A stretch of 64,000 nucleotides of DNA from positions 1 through 64,000 of the forward strand of contig JAVVSR010000010.1 in assembly GCA_036654095.1 (NCBI GenBank), given 5' to 3'. The position numbers were made by a program, and so were the translations under genes. The DNA comes from JAVVSR01 sp036654095. Lineage in GTDB: Bacteria > Bacillota > Clostridia > Christensenellales > CAG-917. Below, piece after piece: positions 1 through 7,300 of this stretch. The stretch's first letter is position 1. Each line of letters begins with the position of its first letter. The notes under the pieces are model-generated. The model worked only from the letters and a program-made list of their open reading frames with translations, was not told the origin of the DNA and ran no database searches.

Positions 1-76
<76 letters not shown>

Positions 77-77
77 T

Positions 78-106
78 AGGCCATATCAAGATATGACCTT
101 TTTTTA
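78..106 (+). terminator. Rho-independent terminator of an upstream gene
   Basis: AGG-C-CATAT pairs with ATATG-A-CCT around a CAAG loop (one C/A mismatch) and is followed by seven T. The T-run is on the + strand, so it would end a transcript entering from left of the window. The remaining DNA up to the first gene (107-343) is AT-rich, with a repeated AAATTACAATATA word (near 170 and 235) and no clear promoter. Confidence 0.6.
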
Positions 107-343
107 CGCTATTTTCTATTTTATATATCTGTATTTTAATCTTTAACCGATTTTGGTTTAAGTTTTTTTAAATTACAATATAATATTTGTAGCGCATAAT
201 GTAGATTGCCGTTTTTTATGTTTTTGCTTAAATAAATTACAATATAAGTATTTTGTTTTAAAATTATCTTATTTAACAAATATACATTGAGTTTCACATT
301 AAGCTATGGTAAAATATATTTATTAATATTTATGAGGGTCAAT

Positions 344-775
344 ATGAAATATATTTGGTATTTTATTTATCAAGTCGTTCAATGGACGTGGGGTTTACTT
401 CAATCGCTGTTTGGCCTTGTTTTGTTTTTTAAGTTTAGAAAGTGCGACCATAAGTTTTATCACGGTGCTATTATGACTGTACATAACGGCAATTTCGGTG
501 GAGTTTCGTTGGGCTGTTTCATTTTTATCAATGCCAATAAGCGCGAAAATATCGAAAAGGTGGCCGTTCACGAATTTGGCCATACTATTCAATCGTTAGT
601 TTTCGGGCCACTTTATTTATTTGTTGTTGGTATTCCGTCTTTTGTATGGTGCAACGCGAAACGATACGTAGCTTTACGGCAGGTCAACGGCGTTAAATAC
701 TGCTCGCGTTTCCCCGAAAACTGGGCGAATAAGCTAGGCGAAATGGTTACTGGCGGGGGCGCAATTAATGACTAA
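344..775 (+). CDS. Small membrane protein with an HEFGH zinc-peptidase-like motif
   Basis: 143 residues when started at the ATG preceded by GAGGG at 334-338; a longer frame from 287 lacks a ribosome site. An N-terminal hydrophobic stretch (about residues 1-28) is followed by a short soluble part. HEFGHTIQS (about residues 80-88) then runs into a second hydrophobic segment (LVFGPLYLFVVGIP). HExxH next to a membrane helix is the zinc-binding signature of metallopeptidases, but no third ligand can be assigned, so activity is unproven. The gene overlaps malQ by 8 bases (ATGACTAA), which suggests translational coupling but not a shared function. I recall similar short proteins from Clostridia as uncharacterised; substrate unknown. 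Confidence 0.75.
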   Translation: MKYIWYFIYQVVQWTWGLLQSLFGLVLFFKFRKCDHKFYHGAIMTVHNGNFGGVSLGCFIFINANKRENIEKVAVHEFGHTIQSLVFGPLYLFVVGIPSFVWCNAKRYVALRQVNGVKYCSRFPENWANKLGEMVTGGGAIND

Positions 776-2219
776 GCAAAACGGTATTCTTTTGCATATA
801 AGCAGTCTGCCATCTAAATATGGCATAGGCTCGCTTGGGCTTGAGGCTTTTAAATTTATTGATTTTTTGTCCGATTGCGGTGTCGATTTTTGGCAGATTT
901 TGCCTATTGGACAAACATCGTTTGGCGACTCGCCTTATCAATCGCTTTCGGCATTCGCGGGCAACCCTTATTTTATCGACCTCGAAATTTTGTCGTCTGA
1001 CGGATTGCTTTCGTCTGACGAAATTGCCAACGAACGCGTGTCGACAGGACGCGTGGACTTCAGCTTGTTGTTTGAACGCAGATTTTCTACGCTTAGGGTT
1101 GCCTTTGCTCGTTTTAAACCCGATAACACCTACACAAACTTCGTTGTCGACAACTCCTGTTGGTTAGACGACTACGCGCTGTTTATGGCTTTAAAGACGA
1201 AATTTGCCTTTACCGAATGGCGCGCGTGGCCATCTTGCTTTAAATTTAAATCCAAATTGACAAGTGAACATATTTGCGCGCTTGAATGTGAAACTAATTT
1301 TTGGAAATTTATACAGTTCTGCTTTGACGCGCAAATGCGCAACCTTGTTAAGTACGCTAAAAGTAAAGGCGTCGGCATAATTTCGGATATGCCTATTTAT
1401 GTTGCCAATGACAGCGCTGATGTTTGGGCAAATCCAAAACTTTTTCAGTTGGATAAAAACCTCAATCCTAAATTTGTTGCGGGCGTTCCACCCGATTACT
1501 TCGCCAAGGACGGCCAGTTGTGGGGCAACCCCTTATATAATTGGAACGCGCTCGAGAAAACCGATTATAAGTGGTGGCACGACAGAATATTGCATAGCCT
1601 AACATATTGCGACAAAATTCGCATTGACCATTTTAGAGGGTTTGAAAGCTATTATAAAGTGCCATTCGGCGCGGAAAATGCAGTTTTGGGCGAATGGATT
1701 AAAGGCTCGAAATTGAAGATGTTTAAAGGTATTTGGAATGAGGTTAGCGGTCGAATAATTGCCGAGGACTTAGGCATAATTACCAACAGTGTGCGCAGGC
1801 TTTTAAAGAAAAGCGGTTTCCCTGGAATGAAGGTGCTTCAGTTTGCATTTGACGGAAAGCCGAACAATGAGTATCTGCCTAGAAATGTCAAAAATGAAAA
1901 TACGGTTTATTATACAGGGACTCACGACAACAACACTTTAAAGGGTTGGTATGACGAGGCCGATATTAAAACTAGAGCATTGTATTTAAGCGAAGTTAAG
2001 CCCAAAACCGAAACACCGATTGAAGCAGGTATCCGCGCGGTGATGTCAAGTAGGGCGGATTTAGTTGTTGTGCCAATGCAAGATTATTTAGGTTTGGGCG
2101 CAGAGGCTCGAATGAATATACCCTCGACTAGCGTTGGAAATTGGACGTGGCAGATGAACGATGATTATGTAAATATTGCAAAAAGTGTTAGGAAATTTAC
2201 GTTGTTGCGAAATAAATAG
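768..2219 (+). CDS. malQ: 4-alpha-glucanotransferase (amylomaltase)
   Basis: 483 residues, normal for GH77 amylomaltases. The enzyme transfers alpha-1,4-glucan segments between maltodextrins (disproportionation) in the cytoplasm, releasing glucose and feeding glycogen or maltose metabolism. Visible family blocks are the N-terminal GILLHISSLPSKYGIGSLG, the substrate-site SPYQSLSAFAGNPYFIDL, the nucleophile block KIRIDHFRGFESYY (Asp in IDHFRG), the acid/base block IIAEDLGIIT (Glu), and YTGTHDNNTLKGW with the third catalytic Asp. The ATG lies inside the end of the upstream gene, with a GGGGGC ribosome-site-like stretch about ten bases before it. No other glycan genes are adjacent. The C-terminus is intact and lies just before an assembly gap. 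Confidence 0.96.
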   Translation: MTKQNGILLHISSLPSKYGIGSLGLEAFKFIDFLSDCGVDFWQILPIGQTSFGDSPYQSLSAFAGNPYFIDLEILSSDGLLSSDEIANERVSTGRVDFSLLFERRFSTLRVAFARFKPDNTYTNFVVDNSCWLDDYALFMALKTKFAFTEWRAWPSCFKFKSKLTSEHICALECETNFWKFIQFCFDAQMRNLVKYAKSKGVGIISDMPIYVANDSADVWANPKLFQLDKNLNPKFVAGVPPDYFAKDGQLWGNPLYNWNALEKTDYKWWHDRILHSLTYCDKIRIDHFRGFESYYKVPFGAENAVLGEWIKGSKLKMFKGIWNEVSGRIIAEDLGIITNSVRRLLKKSGFPGMKVLQFAFDGKPNNEYLPRNVKNENTVYYTGTHDNNTLKGWYDEADIKTRALYLSEVKPKTETPIEAGIRAVMSSRADLVVVPMQDYLGLGAEARMNIPSTSVGNWTWQMNDDYVNIAKSVRKFTLLRNK

Positions 2220-2227
2220 TGCAGGTA

Positions 2228-2327
2228 NNNNNNNNNNNNNNNNNNNNNNNNNNNNNNNNNNNNNNNNNNNNNNNNNNNNNNNNNNNNNNNNNNNNNNNNN
2301 NNNNNNNNNNNNNNNNNNNNNNNNNNN
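2228..2327. other. Assembly gap (100 N)
   Basis: Exactly 100 N, the usual placeholder for a scaffold join of unknown length. The left flank ends in GCAGGTA and the right flank is a GACAGGTA tandem array, so the gap most likely lies inside an unresolved repeat. Confidence 0.98.
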
Positions 2328-2390
2328 GACAGGTAGACAGGTAGACAGGTAGACAGGTAGACAGGTAGACAGGTAGACAGGTAGACAGGT
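2328..2390. repeat. 8-bp tandem repeat (GACAGGTA)n beside the gap
   Basis: Almost eight copies of GACAGGTA run from the gap edge into a T-rich stretch. GCAGGTA at 2221-2227 on the other side looks like the same array. The array begins 8 bases after malQ. Its true length is unknown. No CRISPR-like spacers are present. Confidence 0.95.
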
Positions 2391-2488
2391 TTTGCTTTGC
2401 TTTAGGAAACAATTTTTTTAAAACCATAGTAAAATGTAGTTGGTTTAAATTAAAACAAAGACTGACACATTGACACTAAAGTTGTGTA

Positions 2489-2665
2489 CTATGACTTTTT
2501 ACAGTTTCTAAGCTTGTAGAGGTCAAGCGCAACCTTGTCGCGTATTATTGATAGCATTAACAACAATATTTCATAATCCGCCACCGTGCAACCCGTTGTC
2601 ATAAGCTCGGTTATGGCCAACGATAGTTGACTTAGTTGCGTTGACGTCAGTTGACTTAAATTCAT
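2489..2665 (-). CDS. Possible 58-residue helical small protein
   Basis: An open frame of 58 codons on the minus strand. The product is rich in Leu, Ser and Thr, begins MNLSQLTSTQLSQLS, and contains an acidic/hydrophobic helix-like stretch (VADYEILLLMLSIIRD) before a basic end (KLRNCKKS). The composition looks like a real amphipathic small protein. However, AAGG lies only about two bases before the ATG, which is poor ribosome-site spacing, and a terminator separates it from the YitT gene upstream. The rest of 2391-2786 shows no other gene. Function unknown; it may be a chance frame. Confidence 0.4.
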   Translation of the reverse strand: MNLSQLTSTQLSQLSLAITELMTTGCTVADYEILLLMLSIIRDKVALDLYKLRNCKKS

Positions 2666-2715
2666 AACCTTAGTTTATTCATTATTGCGCAAAAAGGTTA
2701 AATTGAATAAAATAT

Positions 2716-2745
2716 AAAAACGCAGTGGCTAAACTGCGTTTTTTT
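2716..2745 (-). terminator. Terminator of the YitT-family gene
   Basis: AAAAACGCAG pairs perfectly with CTGCGTTTTT around TGGCTAAA. A-rich and T-rich sides on both flanks make it work in either direction. It lies 40 bases past the end of the minus-strand gene at 2787. Confidence 0.85.
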
Positions 2746-2786
2746 AATTTAATATGAAAATCCATTAAATAGTTTTAATTTTATTG

Positions 2787-3953
2787 TTACTTGATTTTTG
2801 AGCTTGGAACTATTGTGTTGTCAAAACCCTTGCCGATGGTGTCATTTACCATTGTTACGTATGTAAATGAGTGCGGGTCAATAACTTTAATTGCGCGCTT
2901 TAATTCGGCTAACTGACGCTTGCGCACGATACATATCAGATATGGATGTATTGTGTGTGTATACATTCCTTCGGCGTGTATCATAGTTGTGCTGCGATGT
3001 AAAACTTGTATAACATAATCCGATATTTCTTGAGGTTTTGACGTTATGATTTTTAATTCAAATGTCGATACAAAACCCCGTTGCAAAACGTCAGATGCGT
3101 AAGTCGATGCAAATATACAAACAAATGAGTAGATTATCAATGGCAAACTTTTAAATACTATACCTGTAACTATGGATATCGCGGCATTTATTAAAAAGAA
3201 TATCCACACAACTTTCGCCTCGGGCGCTTTGTTTTGTATAAGCAAACCGATTATATCCGTTCCACCCGAACTGCAATTTACTTTTAACAAAAAACCAATG
3301 GCGATGCCCATTAGAGCGCCCGACATTAGCGCGGCAACAAATATATCGTCGGTAAATACGGGTAAAAAATTAAAATATTCAATAGCCAATGAGGTCAATA
3401 GCGTCGCTATTAATGTCAATATCGCAAATCGCTTGTTTATAAAGAAAAATGCCAAAATCAAAAGTGGTATATTTAATATAAAGTTTGTGGCGGCCACATT
3501 CCACCCGAGCGCGTTGTAAAGTATTGACGAAATACCCGCAACTCCACCCAATGATAACTTGTTTGGCACGGCAAATACATTCATTGCGACTGCTCGTATT
3601 AAGCTTGTAACTATAATCACAATTATTTGCAATAAAGTTTCAGACTTGGATATATAATCCGTAAATGTTTTTTTGGGGCGAGCAGACAAGTACCACGGTT
3701 TGTTTTCTGTAGTTTGACTTTTGTCGCTAGACGCGTCACAAGCTTTGTTGTCAACATTCGTTAAAGTGTCGTCAGCCGTGTCAGCCAACTTGTCATTAGC
3801 GCCGTTTACAATGCCTGCGTCGTATGCCGACCCCGATTGCGATTGACCGATATCAGCTATGTTTTCAGCGCAACTAGACACTTCATCTGCCATAAATTTG
3901 TCAGCAGATTTAACCTCACTTTGCCCCGATAGATTTTTGTTTTTACTTGACAT
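2787..3953 (-). CDS. YitT-family membrane protein (DUF161 + DUF2179)
   Basis: 388 residues. The first ~90 are hydrophilic, rich in Ser, Asp, Ala and Lys, and probably disordered. The rest has the YitT layout: membrane helices from about residue 105 to 280 with a conserved-looking LSLGGVAGISSILY segment and SSGGTDIIGLLI, then a soluble C-terminal DUF2179 domain (GFVSTFELKIITSKPQEISDYV onward). YitT proteins are widespread in Bacillota but poorly understood; a transport role is often assumed. The start has GAGAGGGTAC before it. The long N-terminal extension is unusual, since typical members are about 280-300 residues. It appears monocistronic, with its own promoter and terminator. Confidence 0.88.
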   Translation of the reverse strand: MSSKNKNLSGQSEVKSADKFMADEVSSCAENIADIGQSQSGSAYDAGIVNGANDKLADTADDTLTNVDNKACDASSDKSQTTENKPWYLSARPKKTFTDYISKSETLLQIIVIIVTSLIRAVAMNVFAVPNKLSLGGVAGISSILYNALGWNVAATNFILNIPLLILAFFFINKRFAILTLIATLLTSLAIEYFNFLPVFTDDIFVAALMSGALMGIAIGFLLKVNCSSGGTDIIGLLIQNKAPEAKVVWIFFLINAAISIVTGIVFKSLPLIIYSFVCIFASTYASDVLQRGFVSTFELKIITSKPQEISDYVIQVLHRSTTMIHAEGMYTHTIHPYLICIVRKRQLAELKRAIKVIDPHSFTYVTMVNDTIGKGFDNTIVPSSKIK

Positions 3954-4034
3954 TTTAGTACCCTCTCAACAAACATATTTGCCTAAATTATAAGCATTTT
4001 AAACAAATAATTAGCCGTTTAAGCATTATTTATT

Positions 4035-4063
4035 ATTTTACCAAATTAAACAATATTTATCAA
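4035..4063 (-). promoter_or_regulatory. Promoter of the YitT-family gene
   Basis: On the minus strand TTGATA, 17 bases, TAAAAT, with TGG just before the -10 (extended -10). It lies about 80 bases before the ATG. The rest of 3954-4380 holds this and the divergent promoter, with no gene. Confidence 0.7.
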
Positions 4064-4251
4064 GCGAAAAACGACGTCTTATACAAATATTGTGTTTGCG
4101 CTAAATTTATAGCCAAAATTAAAAAATCTGCTTAAAAAAAGCGGATAAGTGCAAATTTTGGAAATTTTGTCTATTGTGCATTTTTTGTCCGCAAAACAAT
4201 TCAAAATAGCGTTTTTTATGACGTCAAACCCAATAAATTCGCGCAAATAAC

Positions 4252-4281
4252 TTGACATTGTTGTTAGTCATCTTGTATATT
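4252..4281 (+). promoter_or_regulatory. Promoter of the first giant surface-protein gene
   Basis: TTGACA, 18 bases, TATATT. The start site would lie near 4288, giving a ~90-base leader that includes a short GC-rich hairpin (GCGC-GTGG-GCGC near 4340). Confidence 0.7.
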
Positions 4282-4380
4282 ATATATATGTGTAAAAAAT
4301 TTAATTAATATTTACTATAAAACTTGTATGTCAAGCGACCGCGCGTGGGCGCAAGCTAGATGGTAGGAGGTTCAGAGGTT

Positions 4381-7300
4381 ATGAGAAATTCCAAACTTGT
4401 TAAGTTGACACTTCAAAAAGGCGGGCTTATGCTGATTGTTATGCTATGCGTTGCCGTTGCCTTTTCCGCAATAGGGTTTTCAAGCGTAAATTTGCCAACG
4501 CAAAATGTGGCCGAAGCGGCAGTTTCAAATGTATCAGGGGCTTCGTTGCCTACCCCCGACTCAAATAAGGTGCAAACAATTACATATGGCATGGCTTCTT
4601 CTGATTGGATTAGCGGTGTTACACTTGACTATACCGGCGATGCAGCGTGGGGGAACAGGTTTTATGCAAGCACAGCTAATGCTGAAAAAGGCTTTTCGCC
4701 CGATGGAAAAGGTAATGCAAGCGCAGGCGCGGACAAACTCGCGCGTCCCACTGCGGCTTCTCTTGTGGGAGCTATGACAAAGTGGGATATGGTTTTTGCA
4801 TTTGATGAAACTTTAAGTCCATTTATAGCTTCGGGTAAACTTCAAATTCATGTCAGCGCTAATTACGTTACAAAGAATACAGATAAAGGTTCATTGCATA
4901 TTAAGTCAACAGATAAAATTACAACATTGGAAGATGCGCCCGATAGCGACCCGCATACAAGTGGTACGGACAATGGAGTAACCTACCAGCTAACCACAAA
5001 AAGTAGCGATGCGAATTGGGAAAATGTAACGGCTAAATATACGACAGTTGGATTTAGAATTAAAAATGAAATAGGCAGCTGTTCAGGTGAGTTTACTAAT
5101 ATTAAAGTTAGTTTTAGGTTGAACTTAAGCGCAAGCACTCAAGTTTTGTCAAACAGCTCAACTAAAGTCAACACAGGTTTTAAGGGTCTATTGCCACAAA
5201 GCGCAACTCGCGACATAGCTGTCGCTGACGGTTCAAGCGTTGGTTTTAGCACCGCTTACGCTTTTGGAAACAAAGGCACATTTACAAACGATTGGGGCTT
5301 AGCTAAACAAATTTTATTTACTAGCGCTTCAGATGACTACGCTATGACCGACGGCGTTACGATTACAAAAAATGGCGCGCCTGCTGAAACCAAAACAATA
5401 TCCGAGGCTGCAAAGGCAGGGTGGATGTTTGGCGGTTCTTCGTTGACTAGGTCGAGTAATGGCACAATATTTAACTTGACATTTTCAATTAATGGCGATT
5501 TCACGGTTACGGCGAAAACTGTTTCTGGCCGAACTATGACAATTAATTTTGTAATTGGTAATATTGATAAAGAAAATCCTAACATTCCTACATTGACGCC
5601 TGCTATCGGGTGGAACAACGGTGGAAATGTTGATGTTGCATTAGGTAATACTGCGGCGCTTGGTTCGCCTGCGTCGCCAGTTCGTTATTTTTATAAGTAC
5701 ACAACTCACGCGACTAAATTAAATTTAGCGCCTGATGTTATTTTAAATCCAAGCAAGGATGCGCAAACATTATTTAACGCAGGTCAATATACCGACAGTA
5801 GTTCAACTTTTACAATTAGTGGACTTGCAGATGGATTTTATAAAGTCAAGGTTTTTGCCGTTGACGCAGCAGGTAACGCTGTGATTTCTCAGCAAGCAAC
5901 ATTTAAGGTTGAAAGCAAAGTCGCAACCTCAGCCGTATCGGCAACTGTTGACAGCGCGCCTTATGATGGCGCTGGGTGGACAAATAAACCTATTACATTT
6001 AATTTAAGCAATCCGAATGGTGCGCTAAGCCCTGTTTCTTATCAATACAAGCAAGGTTCGACAGGTGCTTGGACTAATATTACAGGCAAGACATTTATTT
6101 TTAATACAAAAAATGTAGATTTTGCAGATAATTTTTACTTTAGGTCAAACAGTGAGGCAAACCCCGCTTATTCTCCAGAAGTGACGTTTGCGGTTAAATA
6201 CGATACCATAGCTCCATCAGCGCCTACTATTGGCGATATGCCTATTCCTACATTTGAAAATTGGTACACAACCGCGTGGAATTTTGCTACGACAGTTACA
6301 CCTTCAGCAGACACGCATTTTGGCAATACATTTGTTTTGTACTGTCAAACTATGGATAAAGGCAATCTTGTCGGCAAAAATGAAAATATGTTACAATGCG
6401 CAGCTACTCCGTCTGCAATTTCCGTTACGCTTGACTTTAACGTAGCATTGAAGGCAGTCGCTGGCGAAAAAAATGTTAATTGTTGGGTTGTTGACCAGGC
6501 CGGAAACATTGGCGCGATTGCAACCAAGTCGGTTTACGTTGACGCTAACGTCTATCAGTCAAAATCGGAAATTTACAACAATCCTTTATTCCCCGGAAGC
6601 ACCGCTACTTGGGGCGAAATTATAAGGGACAATGTTTCGGAAGGGAAACGTGGCGAAACTAAGAAAATTACAATCAAAGCTAAAGCAGGTTATCAATATT
6701 TTAAACTTCTTGAAGACGGCGTTGAAAAACCAGCTACGCCTGGAACTAATGAATTTTACTTTGACGCTACTTGTGGCAAAAGCGTTGTGGTTTACTTACG
6801 TCGAGTTATTGAAATTCAACTTCCAACAAATGCCTCGCTAGTATACAATGGCGCTTTACAAAACGCGATTGTCGTGGCTAAAACGGCAGATGTCAAAAAT
6901 CCTGAATTTGCCGAAGTCGGGCGCGCAGTTAAGTTTAGTTACAACGACGGCACAACGACGTTTACAGCAGGCGTTCGTGACTTTAGACAAAACGGCTACA
7001 CCGTTACTTATGACGTTACTGAATACAATACTAACAATCCTAACTATATAATTAACCTTGCAAGTGGCGCTCCTGCTGAAGTGTTTAGGATTTCTAAAAA
7101 AGATATTAAAGTTGTGCCTAAAGGCGGTCAATTTAAACTTTATGGCGCAGTTGACCCCACATTTTTAACTGAAAACAATTTATTAAGCACTGATACGTTT
7201 AGCGGTGCGTTGACAAGGGAAATTGGCGAAAGAGTTAAATATTATACCTTTGAACTTGGAACGATTGCAATTAGTGACGGTAATAACGGTGAAAACTATA

